Shown here one piece after another: positions 9,575 to 18,379 of a DNA stretch of 64,000 nt. Location of the stretch: assembly GCA_947642745.1 (NCBI GenBank), contig CANRTU010000006.1:1-64000 (forward strand), written 5' to 3'. Origin of the DNA: an uncultured Eubacterium sp. (GTDB lineage: Bacteria > Bacillota > Clostridia > Lachnospirales > Lachnospiraceae). Within the stretch, counting starts at the first letter, position 1. The number at the start of each line of letters is the position of its first letter. Below the pieces are notes generated by a model. It saw only the letters and a list, made by a program, of their open reading frames with translations, did not search any database and was not told where the DNA came from. The translations under genes and the position numbers were made by a program.

Positions 9575-10504
9575 TTATCTGCCAGGCGTACCATGCGGCG
9601 GCGTCCATGACATCGGTTTGAACGGTAACCCGTTTGGGTCATATCCGGAGTCATCCCGGAATGGAAAATCAAACAAATCATCGTAGTCAGACTCATAATC
9701 GTAATCACCGTCATATTCAGAAGAGTACGGCATCTCCTGCATGACTTCCCAGTAAAAGGACTGGAACGGTCCCCACAGCAGCACGAGCGTTACGATAAAG
9801 GCAATGACTGACAATATGGCTGATACAATTCCGGTAACAGCCATAGCCCTTCCTTCCGTACTCCGTCCCAGATGCAGTCCCCCGAAAATAACCGCCGCAA
9901 CAGACAGGGGAATATTCAGGCAGGTACAGAAAAGAACCAGTGACATTATGCCAAGAATCATGGACGCAATCCCAAATCCATTCCCACTGCTGCTTTTTTT
10001 CTGGAACTGATCCGGATGCAGGCCGCCGCCAGTCTGGTTCTCATAATATGGCCGCCCGTTCTGATTCTGTGTCTGCTGATACTGCTGGTATGGTCCTCCG
10101 GGCTGGTTATATGTCTGGTAATATCCGTTCCCCTGCTCTCCGCTCTGGTACTGCTGGCTGCCGCCCTCTGTATAGCCACCGCCGTATGACTGGTCAGAAC
10201 CGCCTGCGTCATTCCTGCCAGACGGCTGCTGGTAACCGCCTCCGGCCTGATATTGTCCATAAGGCTGCTGGTACGTGTTTCCGGTCTGGTTCTGTCCATA
10301 GGGCTGCTGGTACGTATTTCCGCCATAAAAAGACTGGCCGGAGCTGTCCGATCCGGACTGATCCCATCCGTAAGGCTGGCCGGAATTATCCGGCTGACTG
10401 TCCGGCTGACTGTCCGGCTGACGGCCGGAATCCGGCTGACCCATTTCATCTTTTGCATCCGCCGCATCCAGTCCGGAACCGTTATTCAGGTTATTATCTT
10501 CCAT
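9575..10504 (-). CDS. DUF4190-type membrane protein with a Gln/Gly/Tyr-rich N-terminal tail
   Basis: The start is set at the second methionine of the ORF (MEDNNLNN) because AAAGGAGAA lies just before it; the product is 309 residues. About 170 N-terminal residues are low complexity, with repeated YQQPYGQ-like units. Two closely spaced hydrophobic segments follow (GIASMILGIMSLVLF and VTGIVSAILSVIAFI), the arrangement of DUF4190 proteins. The C-terminal 50 residues are acidic and then proline-rich. It is a predicted membrane protein of unknown function with a disordered tail. The DNA of the tail contains imperfect direct repeats, so its length may vary between strains. Confidence 0.8.
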   Translation of the reverse strand: MEDNNLNNGSGLDAADAKDEMGQPDSGRQPDSQPDSQPDNSGQPYGWDQSGSDSSGQSFYGGNTYQQPYGQNQTGNTYQQPYGQYQAGGGYQQPSGRNDAGGSDQSYGGGYTEGGSQQYQSGEQGNGYYQTYNQPGGPYQQYQQTQNQNGRPYYENQTGGGLHPDQFQKKSSSGNGFGIASMILGIMSLVLFCTCLNIPLSVAAVIFGGLHLGRSTEGRAMAVTGIVSAILSVIAFIVTLVLLWGPFQSFYWEVMQEMPYSSEYDGDYDYESDYDDLFDFPFRDDSGYDPNGLPFKPMSWTPPHGTPGR

Positions 10505-10589
10505 CACTTCTCCTTTCGTCTTTGTCTGTATATATTTCGTCATTGCTATCCGGATAAAATACCAGTGTACCCCTGATCCGCAAAGAGGA

Positions 10590-10644
10590 ACATATCATGC
10601 CCTCCAGGGTACATCTGCCGGAAAACATGTTTCGGACACACTCC
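10590..10644 (-). repeat. Dispersed repeat, family 2, copy A
   Basis: On the minus strand the element opens GAGTGTGTCCGAAACATG and continues through GATGTACCCTGGAGGGCATG to ATATGT. It matches the copy at 28644-28698 almost base for base with transitions. A further terminal-like motif, AGAGCGTGTTTGGACA, lies at 10771-10786 immediately after the ugd stop. The 10505-10784 gap holds nothing else that I recognise. Confidence 0.65.
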
Positions 10645-10784
10645 GGGGTAAACCACGCATGATACTGCATGATTATCTGTCATTTCGTTCAACGGGTCAG
10701 CCGCAGATAAATGTATATTTCCCAGACGCCAGAATGCAAAAATGAGAGTTAACCATGCATAATCCAGTATTGTCCAAACACGCT

Positions 10785-12020
10785 CTAGTCCCTGCCATAC
10801 AAATCCCTGGTATACACTTTCTCTGACACATCCTCCAGCTCCGGCGCAAAGCGGTTTGCCACAATCACGTCTGCCCTGGACTTAAATTCCGCCAGATCCC
10901 TGACTACTTCACTTCCGAAAAACGCCTCTTCTTTCAGAACCGGTTCATAAATTATGACAACCGCACCCTTTGCCTTGATACGTTTCATAACGCCCTGAAT
11001 GGAACTCTGCCGGAAATTATCCGAATTGGTTTTCATCGTAAGACGATAGATTCCTACCACACAGGCATTTCCCGGCACTCCATTTCTGCCTTTTCTGCCG
11101 TTCACGTCAAAATAACCGCCTTTATCCAGTATCTGTTCAGCCACGAAATCTTTTCTCGTACTATTGGACGCCACGATTGCCTCTATCAGGTTTTCTGGCA
11201 CATCTTTGTAATTTGCCAGAAGCTGTTTCGTATCCTTCGGCAGACAGTAGCCGCCATAGCCAAAGGACGGATTGTTGTACTGGGTGCCGATACGGGGGTC
11301 CAGGCAGACCCCTTCGATAATATGCTTTGTGTTCAGTCCCCGGACTTCTGCGTAGGTATCCAGCTCATTAAAGTAAGAAACACGCAGCGCCAGGTACGTA
11401 TTGGCAAATAACTTGACAGCTTCCGCTTCTGTGGTTTCCATATGAAGCAGCGGTATGTCTTTCTTTTCCGCTCCTTCCTGCAACAGATCCGCAAAAACCA
11501 CGGCCGCCTTCCGCATTTCTTCATTTCCGGAAGGACTTCCTACAATGATTCTGGATGGATACAGATTATCATATAAGGCATGACCTTCCCGCAAAAATTC
11601 CGGTGAAAACAGAATCCGTTCTGTCCCGTATTTTTTGCGCACATCCTTTGTAAATCCAACGGGCACCGTGGATTTCACAACCATGACCGCCTTCTGGTTT
11701 ACTTCCAGCACTGTCTGAATGACTTCTTCCACAGAAGACGTATCAAAATAATTCAGCCTGGTTTCATAATTGGTGGGCGTGGAGATAATGACAAAATCAG
11801 CATCCACATAGGCGCTGCGCCCATCCGTTGTGGCACATAAATGTAACGTCCTGTGGGCAAAAAAGTCTATAATTTCTTTATCAATAATGGGAGACTGGCG
11901 CTGATTAATCAGTTCCACCTTTTCAGGCACAATATCCACTGCTGTTACTTCATGATGCCGCGCCAGCAGGACTGCCAGCGACAACCCCACATACCCGGTA
12001 CCTGCCACTGCTATTTTCAT
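10785..12020 (-). CDS. ugd: UDP-glucose 6-dehydrogenase family nucleotide-sugar dehydrogenase
   Basis: This 411-residue cytosolic enzyme is predicted to oxidise UDP-glucose to UDP-glucuronate with NAD. The N-terminal Rossmann motif is AGTGYVGLS. The catalytic cysteine motif is [12 protein letters not shown] near residue 260, and a C-terminal UDP-binding domain follows. The start is set at MKIAVAGTG because GAGAGGAAAC precedes it and the upstream extension would overlap the previous gene. It lies 65 nt behind a sugar-nucleotidyltransferase gene, probably in one operon. The stop TAG overlaps the first bases of a family-2 repeat terminal motif (AGAGCGTG). Confidence 0.92.
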   Translation of the reverse strand: MKIAVAGTGYVGLSLAVLLARHHEVTAVDIVPEKVELINQRQSPIIDKEIIDFFAHRTLHLCATTDGRSAYVDADFVIISTPTNYETRLNYFDTSSVEEVIQTVLEVNQKAVMVVKSTVPVGFTKDVRKKYGTERILFSPEFLREGHALYDNLYPSRIIVGSPSGNEEMRKAAVVFADLLQEGAEKKDIPLLHMETTEAEAVKLFANTYLALRVSYFNELDTYAEVRGLNTKHIIEGVCLDPRIGTQYNNPSFGYGGYCLPKDTKQLLANYKDVPENLIEAIVASNSTRKDFVAEQILDKGGYFDVNGRKGRNGVPGNACVVGIYRLTMKTNSDNFRQSSIQGVMKRIKAKGAVVIIYEPVLKEEAFFGSEVVRDLAEFKSRADVIVANRFAPELEDVSEKVYTRDLYGRD

Positions 12021-12085
12021 AAATCTGTTTCCTCTCTGTCTTTTTTTACGGCCCCGCACTGTATCCGCTTTCCGCCCGTCATGGA

Positions 12086-12991
12086 TCAGGTCCACAGCTC
12101 AGGCCCATAGACTCCCTGTGCCACCAGGTTTTTAAACGCTTCCACCACACTGTCTTTATCCGCCGCATATGTAACGCCAAACCATTTATCCGCAGTAGGA
12201 AGTACTTTTACTGAAGCCTGACCGCTGCCGATCATCTGGTCAATCACCGACGGCAGCAGATATTCCGCCTTGATATCTCCCGGTTTTACCTGCTGTAAAA
12301 ACTCTGTAAATTTCTGCTCCAGTACCGGAAGGAAATCCGGTCCCAGTCCCCACAGGTTCATGGATACAAGTGTATCATCAGAAAGGACTCCTCCGTCCGC
12401 ATCTTTTACCTGTCCGGAATCCATCCGTTCCAGCCCGCCGGTTTCCACTACTTTCAGCAGGTTGTTTTCATCATCCATGGTGCAGATCCCCCGGGTAACG
12501 GCGCCGTTTTCACTTAATGTATTTCCAATCCGGAAGCCCGCCATACAGTACTGACGTTTATCCTCATAATGTTCTTCCAGATATTTATATATAATCTGAA
12601 ACGCCGTCTTTCCATAATAGTCATCCGCATTAATCACGGCAAATGGCACATGCAGTACTTCCCAGCACGCCAGCACGGCCTGGCCGGTTCCCCATGGTTT
12701 GACACGGTCCGGCGGACACTGAAATCCTTCCGGCAGGTCCTCTTTATCCTGGAATACATATGTAACCGGACAGATTTTTTCGATCCTGGAACCAATTGCT
12801 TCTTTAAACTCTGCTTCTATATCTTTGCGTATTATAAAGATTACTTTTGTAAATCCTGCCTCCAGCGCATCATGAATGGAATAATCAATAATGATTTCTC
12901 CCTGTGGCCCCACTTTCTGCAGCTGCTTGATGCCTGCGCCATAACGGGACCCGATGCCTGCCGCCATAATTACCAGTGCGATTTCTTTCAT
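12086..12991 (-). CDS. Sugar-phosphate nucleotidyltransferase-like protein
   Basis: This 301-residue protein has the NTP-transferase signature [14 protein letters not shown] (about residues 7-20). It also has metal/nucleotide-site sequence [11 protein letters not shown] and [11 protein letters not shown], as in glucose-1-phosphate uridylyltransferase-like enzymes. It probably makes an NDP-sugar. The downstream UDP-sugar dehydrogenase suggests UDP-glucose, but this subgroup is usually annotated only as nucleotidyltransferase. GGGGGA lies about 10 nt before the ATG, and a good promoter lies at 13031-13059. Confidence 0.8.
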   Translation of the reverse strand: MKEIALVIMAAGIGSRYGAGIKQLQKVGPQGEIIIDYSIHDALEAGFTKVIFIIRKDIEAEFKEAIGSRIEKICPVTYVFQDKEDLPEGFQCPPDRVKPWGTGQAVLACWEVLHVPFAVINADDYYGKTAFQIIYKYLEEHYEDKRQYCMAGFRIGNTLSENGAVTRGICTMDDENNLLKVVETGGLERMDSGQVKDADGGVLSDDTLVSMNLWGLGPDFLPVLEQKFTEFLQQVKPGDIKAEYLLPSVIDQMIGSGQASVKVLPTADKWFGVTYAADKDSVVEAFKNLVAQGVYGPELWT

Positions 12992-13030
12992 ATGTTAATA
13001 TCCCCCTTGTATTTCTTTTATTTACCGTTT

Positions 13031-13059
13031 ATAATAACATCAATGTCCGTATAGTTCAA
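13031..13059 (-). promoter_or_regulatory. Promoter of the nucleotidyltransferase-ugd operon
   Basis: On the minus strand TTGAAC (13054-13059) is followed after 17 nt by TATTAT (13031-13036). It is about 40 nt upstream of the gene and 30 bp from a divergent promoter. Confidence 0.65.
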
Positions 13060-13089
13060 GCTTTCATTTTTTACCATAACGGGCAGAAA

Positions 13090-13118
13090 TTGCAGCGGTG
13101 CCAGAGCCAGGCTGTAAT
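13090..13118 (+). promoter_or_regulatory. Promoter of the PurH-like gene, with a structured leader downstream
   Basis: TTGCAG (13090-13095), 17 nt, then TGTAAT (13113-13118). The leader of about 140 nt to the start codon contains a hairpin ATTCC...CTGCG/CGCAG...GGAAT. A possible enclosing CCGGCTG/CAGCCGG pairing is also present. I could not assign it to a known riboswitch class. Confidence 0.55.
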
Positions 13119-13262
13119 GCTGATAGTTACAGGTCACATAAAACAAATCTATATACGCAGCCGGCTGTCAGGATGCGCCCCATAAATATTCCCGCCTGCG
13201 ATACGCAGTCAGGAATAAAATATTTTCAGGCCTCCGTCAGCCGGTTATCAGGAGAATCTGAC

Positions 13263-14441
13263 ATGAATGAATTAGAATTAAAATACGGATGCAACCCGAA
13301 CCAGAAACCTTCCAGAATTTTCATGAAGGACGGTTCCCCACTGCCGGTAAAAGTATTAAATGGAAAACCGGGCTATATTAATTTTCTGGATGCTTTTAAC
13401 GGCTGGCAGCTTGTTACAGAATTAAAACAGGCCACCGGACTTCCCGCTGCGGCTTCTTTTAAGCATGTATCCCCGGCCGGCGCAGCTGTGGGCCTGCCGC
13501 TGACCGCCATAGACCGTAAAATCTGTCACGCAGAGGACGAAACAGAATATTCACCGCTGGCCTGCGCTTATATCCGGGCAAGGGGCGCTGACCGCATGTC
13601 ATCTTTTGGCGATTACATTGCCCTGTCAGATGTGTGCGATACGTCTACAGCGGAATTTATTAAACATGAAGTGTCCGACGGTATTATCGCTCCCGGCTAT
13701 GAGCCGGAAGCCCTGGATATTCTGAAATCAAAAAAACGGGGCACTTATAACATTGTGGAAATGGACCCTTCCTACAAACCGGCTCCGCTGGAACAAAAAG
13801 ATGTGTATGGCATTACTTTCGAACAGGGCCGTAATGAGTTAAACATTGACAAAGATTTCTTCCAGAATATTGTAACGGAAAATAAAGACCTTCCGGAATC
13901 AGCCCGTATCGACCTGGCCATCGCAATGATTACCTTAAAATATACCCAGTCCAATTCTGTATGTTACGCAAAGGGCGGGCAGGCCATCGGTATCGGCGCC
14001 GGACAGCAGTCCCGTATTCACTGCACCAGACTGGCAGGTACAAAAGCCGACAACTGGTTTTTACGCCAGTCCCCGCAGGTACAGGATCTGCAGTTCCTGG
14101 ATACCATCAAACGGGCGGACCGGGACAACGCCATTGATCTGTACATTGGCGACGACTATATGGATGTGCTGGGAGACGATGTATGGCAGCATACATTTAA
14201 GGTAAAACCTCCGGTATTTACAGCTTCAGAAAAACGTGCGTGGCTGGACCGGAATACAGACGTAGCCCTGGGTTCTGACGCTTTCTTTCCATTTAGCGAT
14301 AATATCGAACGGGCTTTCCGAAGCGGCGTAAAATATGTGGCGCAGCCGGGCGGCTCGAAACGGGATCAGGATGTGATTGACGCATGTAACGCCCATCAGA
14401 TGGTAATGGCATTTACCGGTATCCGCCTGTTCCATCATTAA
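13263..14441 (+). CDS. AICAR transformylase (PurH-like, formyltransferase domain only)
   Basis: This 392-residue protein is predicted to formylate AICAR in purine synthesis. The start is set at MNELELKYG because CAGGAGA lies 7 nt upstream; the longer ORF extension is non-coding leader. The catalytic Lys-His pair of the transformylase family is present in ASFKHVSPAG (near residue 58). The C-terminal motif AQPGGSKRDQDVIDAC is typical. The N-terminal IMP-cyclohydrolase half of standard PurH is absent, as in the short clostridial homologues, so the cyclohydrolase step must be encoded elsewhere. A terminator follows. Confidence 0.9.
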   Translation: MNELELKYGCNPNQKPSRIFMKDGSPLPVKVLNGKPGYINFLDAFNGWQLVTELKQATGLPAAASFKHVSPAGAAVGLPLTAIDRKICHAEDETEYSPLACAYIRARGADRMSSFGDYIALSDVCDTSTAEFIKHEVSDGIIAPGYEPEALDILKSKKRGTYNIVEMDPSYKPAPLEQKDVYGITFEQGRNELNIDKDFFQNIVTENKDLPESARIDLAIAMITLKYTQSNSVCYAKGGQAIGIGAGQQSRIHCTRLAGTKADNWFLRQSPQVQDLQFLDTIKRADRDNAIDLYIGDDYMDVLGDDVWQHTFKVKPPVFTASEKRAWLDRNTDVALGSDAFFPFSDNIERAFRSGVKYVAQPGGSKRDQDVIDACNAHQMVMAFTGIRLFHH

Positions 14442-14486
14442 TTAACCAGACTTTTTTAAATCAGTCTCTTTCTCTGGCGGGCCGCC

Positions 14487-14533
14487 CCATACGGCAGGAA
14501 TCTTTCAGGCTGTATGGAGCGGTTTTCGTTTTT
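14487..14533 (+). terminator. Rho-independent terminator after the PurH-like gene
   Basis: A stem CCATACgGC/GCtGTATGG (14487-14517) is followed by AGCGGTTTTCGTTTTT. It lies 45 nt past the stop codon. Confidence 0.6.
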
Positions 14534-14651
14534 GACAGTCCTGTTTTTGTGTGGCAGACAGTTCAGTTTCTGAAAAAACGCCGGCCGCATCCCGCCCGCA
14601 AACCGCTTCTGACATGGAATGCCACACGGGATTGTCATTGCGGAAAGCCTG

Positions 14652-15605
14652 TCAGCGGCTCCCCGCTTCCAGATCTCTTCTGATATAACTCACATACGTA
14701 TCCACAATATTATCATCCGTCAGCGCATACAGCATACGTGCACCCACCACATCCTCAATTTCATTAAATACCGGCCTGCCATGATGAAATATAAAATCAA
14801 CGCCCGCCATTCCAATATCAAGTTCAGATATAATTTCTTTCACAAGTCTTGTCTCTTCGCTGTTTAGTTCATACATTACAGCCTCTCCTCCCAGACCTGT
14901 ATTACTGCGGAAATCCACCCTGCTGGTACGTAGTACACTGGCCACGATCTGACCGCCCACTACGTAGACACGCAGATCCCTGCCGGTATCAGAAGCAGCC
15001 TGCTGTACCACATATTTTGTGTCTTTCTGGTAACTGTCCTGTTTCCAGCGCCTCCATTCAGCTGCGTCACATATCAGAAAGACTTCTGTTCCGCCATGTC
15101 CGGCACAGGATTTTACCACTACCGGATAACAGTCCGGTTCAGCCTCTGCCCCGCAGACTATGGGCATAACCGGAATTCCCCGCCGCTGCATATAGCGGTA
15201 AGCCATATCCTTATCGTTGCCCAGTCTGGCAACCTGTGAATTGTTGTAAACACGCACGCCTGACGCTTCCAGCGCCAGGGCCAGCCGGTAATCCCTGGTC
15301 CGGTTTACCACAAAATCAGGCCGCTGCTGGCAAATCAGCTCACACAACCGTTCTTCCCGGCCGTCTGCATATGGTGAAACCGGAGATTCTGATCCGTTTA
15401 TACACAGCACCTCCGGCCGTTCCTGGTCATATATACCAAGGGTGACTGACATGCCATATTTCTGACATGCCTCGTGATACAGATCTATATAATGCCGGTT
15501 TCTGATACTTTCCGGACGGGTATAAAGAATCCATCCCTGATACGCATGATCCGCATTATTGTTATCATATTCTTTATTGTCATTGTTTTTCCGCTCTTGT
15601 TCCAT
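14652..15605 (-). CDS. RimK-like ATP-grasp ligase (first of a pair)
   Basis: This 317-residue protein has an N-terminal pre-ATP-grasp domain. The ATP-grasp fold then follows: the lysine strand in YPVVVKSCAGHGG (near residue 155), a VVQQAA hinge region, DLRVYVVGG, and the Mg-binding end motif VFNEIEDVVG. This resembles RimK/LysX-type amino acid or peptide ligases. A start 11 nt after AAAGGA is plausible. A second, divergent ATP-grasp gene lies 216 nt upstream on the same strand. The substrate is unknown; peptide or amino-acid tailing of a surface or protein substrate is a general possibility for the family only. Confidence 0.75.
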   Translation of the reverse strand: MEQERKNNDNKEYDNNNADHAYQGWILYTRPESIRNRHYIDLYHEACQKYGMSVTLGIYDQERPEVLCINGSESPVSPYADGREERLCELICQQRPDFVVNRTRDYRLALALEASGVRVYNNSQVARLGNDKDMAYRYMQRRGIPVMPIVCGAEAEPDCYPVVVKSCAGHGGTEVFLICDAAEWRRWKQDSYQKDTKYVVQQAASDTGRDLRVYVVGGQIVASVLRTSRVDFRSNTGLGGEAVMYELNSEETRLVKEIISELDIGMAGVDFIFHHGRPVFNEIEDVVGARMLYALTDDNIVDTYVSYIRRDLEAGSR

Positions 15606-15821
15606 TTCATTATATCCTTTTTATATATTTGCGCACTCTTTTTCACAGGGTTATCTGTCCGGATGTTTACGGGCAGACATTCCGGGGGGCTTTTCTTCTG
15701 TCCGCCATTCATAATTCATCCGCTTTTCTTTCTCTGAATGTCACTGTCTGGCCAGTCTGATGTTTGTAAACATCCATGATTCCTTATGATCCTTTGTACA
15801 GGGCACTTACCTGTCCACGTT

Positions 15822-16724
15822 TCATGGCTGTTCCTCTGCGGATTCCTGTATGCAATATCTGATAATATCATCTGCGGCATTGATTCCTGTACACTGATAC
15901 ATATTTATAAAATGTGCATTTGAATTTACTTCACACAGTACCGGCCCGCCGTCTTCTCCGGACAACAGGTCAATCCCGGCAAAATCCAGCCGCAACAGCC
16001 GCATGACTTTCCGGGACAATTCCGTCTGTTCCGCATCCGGCTCATAACGTTTCATGCTGCCTCCGTTTGTAATATTGGCCCGGAAATCCTTCTCATTGTA
16101 CCGGTGCATTGCGGCTACCGCCTTATCTCCCACCATCTGTATCCGTACATCGGATCCGGCGGAAGCTCGGATATATTTCTGAAACAGGCAGGGACGGTTC
16201 TGAATGCGCAAAAGACACTCCTCTGTCTGCTGTCTGTTGTATACCAGATATACCTGCTGGCCAAAAGAACCATAGCATTCTTTCACTACAAAAGGATATC
16301 CCAGCCCCTCTTCCACTTTCTTTAAAAATCCCAGATCCGCAAACCCTTCCGGCCGGAATGTTTTCGGGGCAACGACAGTCTCCGGCATCCGGATGCCACT
16401 GCCTTGTAGTTCTATAAATGTCCGTGCTTTATCGTCGCAGATACTGATGCTTTCCGCCCGGTTAAACAGCCGCAGACCGCATGATTCCAGAATCCGTGCC
16501 AGGCGTACATCTTTATCCCAGAAAAGAACAAACCGGGGCCTGCGTGTTGTCCGCAGCTTTACCTCCGGTCCCAGAACCAGCTCTGGCAGCAGCTGTGTAT
16601 TGGTCATTATTTCCAGCCTGCAGTTTTGCTTTGCGGCTGCTTTTACCAGCCATTGAAACAGCTGGCGGAATTTTTCCGAACAGATAAATCCGTTTACTAC
16701 AAGCCATGCATATATTTCATTCAT
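15822..16724 (-). CDS. RimK-like ATP-grasp ligase (second of a pair)
   Basis: This 300-residue protein has the RimK/ATP-grasp layout. Key segments are YPFVVKECYGSFGQQ (near residue 150), LFQKYIRASAG, DVRIQMVGDKAV, and the metal-binding end LCEVNSNAHFIN. The final EVNSN is the canonical Mg ligand motif. AGGAGG lies 8 nt before the ATG, inside the end of a possible small upstream ORF. It shares family and orientation with the downstream ATP-grasp gene but diverges clearly from it, so the two may act on different acceptors or in sequence. Confidence 0.78.
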   Translation of the reverse strand: MNEIYAWLVVNGFICSEKFRQLFQWLVKAAAKQNCRLEIMTNTQLLPELVLGPEVKLRTTRRPRFVLFWDKDVRLARILESCGLRLFNRAESISICDDKARTFIELQGSGIRMPETVVAPKTFRPEGFADLGFLKKVEEGLGYPFVVKECYGSFGQQVYLVYNRQQTEECLLRIQNRPCLFQKYIRASAGSDVRIQMVGDKAVAAMHRYNEKDFRANITNGGSMKRYEPDAEQTELSRKVMRLLRLDFAGIDLLSGEDGGPVLCEVNSNAHFINMYQCTGINAADDIIRYCIQESAEEQP

Positions 16725-16727
16725 TGA

Positions 16728-16970
16728 TTACTCCTCCTGTTTTGTCAGTCGTATCCGCAGGACCGGCTCCGGCGCTTTTCCGTCCCGGCACAGGCGTCCC
16801 CCGGATAGTTTCATCCTCTGGGAAATACAGTTTCCTACAGGATGAAAAAGGGGCTGCCGGAAAAGCACTGTCCCTGACAGGACAGCCTCTCTGGCAGCTT
16901 CAGCCAGTGTACTGTCTGAAACTGTCAGTTCCCGATAACCCCTTTCATACGTTATCAGCTGCCTTTTCAT
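16728..16970 (-). CDS. Possible 80-residue ORF spanning a family-1 repeat
   Basis: This small ORF ends 3 nt before the ATP-grasp start codon and contains that gene's AGGAGG, which is typical of translational coupling. Its C-terminal half is encoded by repeat copy 3, which happens to lack stop codons in this frame. The ribosome site (AAAGGTAGGG) is poor and no domain is recognised. It may be a real leader peptide or chance; I lean slightly to chance. Confidence 0.3.
   Translation of the reverse strand: MKRQLITYERGYRELTVSDSTLAEAAREAVLSGTVLFRQPLFHPVGNCISQRMKLSGGRLCRDGKAPEPVLRIRLTKQEE
16751..16848 (-). repeat. Dispersed structured repeat, family 1, copy 3
   Basis: On the minus strand TTTCATCCT/AGGATGAAA (16839-16847 with 16809-16817) encloses a loop starting GTAGGAAACTG. 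It is followed by CCGGGGGACGCCTG and a GC-rich hairpin ending GCGGATAC, the same order of boxes as copies 1 and 2. Arms differ from other copies but still pair. Confidence 0.6.
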
Positions 16971-17268
16971 TCAGCAGCCCTACCTTTCATTGAAAGATAT
17001 CATATTTTATTACTTATATAACCAGCGCCGGCGCCGGATCAGACATCATATCTGACCGCAGGATTCCGGAATATGTGAATCAGATACATTTTACCGGATT
17101 ATTACTGGTTTTCCTTTTCTTCCATTTTATTTCAGCTGCCGGATACAGCCCTGTCCACTACCGGGACAGACATATTTTATACATCATGATTGTAACAGCA
17201 CGTCGTTTGTAACTGTTACTCATTTTTCTCTTGTTTATATCTGTATAATCCTTCTCCTCTCTATTTGT
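16971..17268. other. Intergenic gap without a recognised gene
   Basis: This AT-rich gap of about 300 bp contains one inverted repeat, GTAACAG/CTGTTAC (near 17190-17217), followed by TCATTTTT. It could be a weak plus-strand terminator. Nothing else was recognised. Confidence 0.4.
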
Positions 17269-18039
17269 TTACCCCCACAGACCGTCTGCCTGTAACTGCT
17301 CCCAATCCACTTCCAATAATAAATGCGTATGCTCGTGATCTCTTCCTGCTTTTTTGGCACGAACCTCGATATACTTCTGGCTAATCATTCCATCTAATGC
17401 GGTTTTTACACGATTTTTCGGTACACGATTATAAGAAGCAACACTTTCAATTGTTTTCCAGTAAGATGGTTTTCTATCCGCATTTTTCTTACGCAAATGA
17501 TCCAGACTCGCAAGAATAAGGTCATTGTAATGATTTCGTTCCTGTTCCTGTCTGGGCATTTCCACATAACTGGTGGCAACGGATTTTAAAGCATTACTGA
17601 ACGCAAACCGCACACCGTATATGATTACTTTTTTGTCTTTTTCCTTAAGGTATTCCGCTACTTTTGTAAAATGTGCGTCTCCCGTGAAAAGAACGTATAT
17701 TTCGTCATCATTTCTATCGGCCATGCTGCGGTAAATCGTATCCAGCATAATAATGTCTGTAAAATCCTTGTCCACACCTTCCTTTGTGCTTGCCGTGTGA
17801 ACTACATATTCGGTAAGCGATTTCAGCTTTTCCAGTTCAGTGCCGATTTTCGGTTCTGAAAAATCCCCAAAAATATAGAGCCTATCCAATTCATACTCCT
17901 GTTTCAGTTCTTCCAGCCATTCTTCTACATTCGGTTTCATCTGCACTTTGTTGTGATATCCATAATACCAATGCTCATAGTCAACGAATACTGCGGCTTT
18001 CGGTTTACCGGAAGTCTTTTTTTTAAAAAAACTAAACAT
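17269..18039 (-). CDS. NYN/PIN-like domain protein (LabA/DUF88 family)
   Basis: This 256-residue cytosolic protein starts, after a short basic stretch, with AVFVDYEHWYYG (near residue 16). It continues with LYIFGDFSEP, KDFTDIIMLDTI and LFTGDAHFTKVAEYL. These are the acidic metal-site positions of NYN nuclease-like domains. The C-terminal 85 residues look like a winged-helix or LOTUS-like RNA-binding part (YWKTIESVASYNRVPKNRVK). It is probably a metal-dependent RNase; the target is unknown. GAAAGGAGG supports the start. A promoter lies at 18104-18132, just below a strong upstream terminator. Confidence 0.82.
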   Translation of the reverse strand: MFSFFKKKTSGKPKAAVFVDYEHWYYGYHNKVQMKPNVEEWLEELKQEYELDRLYIFGDFSEPKIGTELEKLKSLTEYVVHTASTKEGVDKDFTDIIMLDTIYRSMADRNDDEIYVLFTGDAHFTKVAEYLKEKDKKVIIYGVRFAFSNALKSVATSYVEMPRQEQERNHYNDLILASLDHLRKKNADRKPSYWKTIESVASYNRVPKNRVKTALDGMISQKYIEVRAKKAGRDHEHTHLLLEVDWEQLQADGLWG

Positions 18040-18103
18040 CAGTTCCTCCTTTCTTTATATTATTGTTCCAGAGCGTGGGCTGGCTGTTTTGGATAGTCTT
18101 TAT

Positions 18104-18132
18104 ATTATATACTATTTCTTCCATTTATTGAA
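18104..18132 (-). promoter_or_regulatory. Probable promoter of the NYN gene
   Basis: On the minus strand TTCAAT (weak -35, 18127-18132), 17 nt, then TATAAT (18104-18109). It is 65 nt upstream of the start codon and immediately downstream of a terminator hairpin. Confidence 0.5.
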
Positions 18133-18151
18133 GCTTTTTCTTTCAGGTTGG

Positions 18152-18206
18152 AAAAAAAAGCGTCCGGCAAAACCAGAAATACCAGAGGTTCTACAAATGC
18201 CGGACG
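18152..18206 (-). terminator. Strong minus-strand intrinsic terminator with no recognised gene upstream
   Basis: CGTCCGGCA/TGCCGGACG (18161-18169 with 18198-18206) contains an inner AACC/GGTT pairing and is followed on the minus strand by eight T residues. Between it and the divergent anSME gene at 18380 there is only 170 nt. It therefore ends either a short RNA made from that interval or a leader. Confidence 0.7.
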
Positions 18207-18379
18207 TCTGCGAATAATAATGAAACGGAAATCCAAAACAGATTGATTTTTTCCATCCCGGACAGTATGATATATCTGCACCAGAACACGCTGCTTACGC
18301 AAAATATGATCCACCACGCCCCAGACCGTCGCACGCAGCCGTTCACACAAACAGCCAGCTTAAAACAGGAGACGAAACT

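Noticed and set aside
9958-10576. Long ORFs in other frames of the Gln/Gly-rich membrane protein gene
   Set aside because: They arise from the low-complexity coding sequence, and only the minus-strand frame with the DUF4190 region has a good ribosome site.
13119-13262. ZTP (pfl) riboswitch upstream of the PurH-like gene
   Set aside because: A CCGCCTG string is present, but the conserved core and its partner helix were not found.
18105-18350. 81-codon minus-strand ORF
   Set aside because: It runs through the terminator hairpin and the NYN promoter, and has no recognisable domain.
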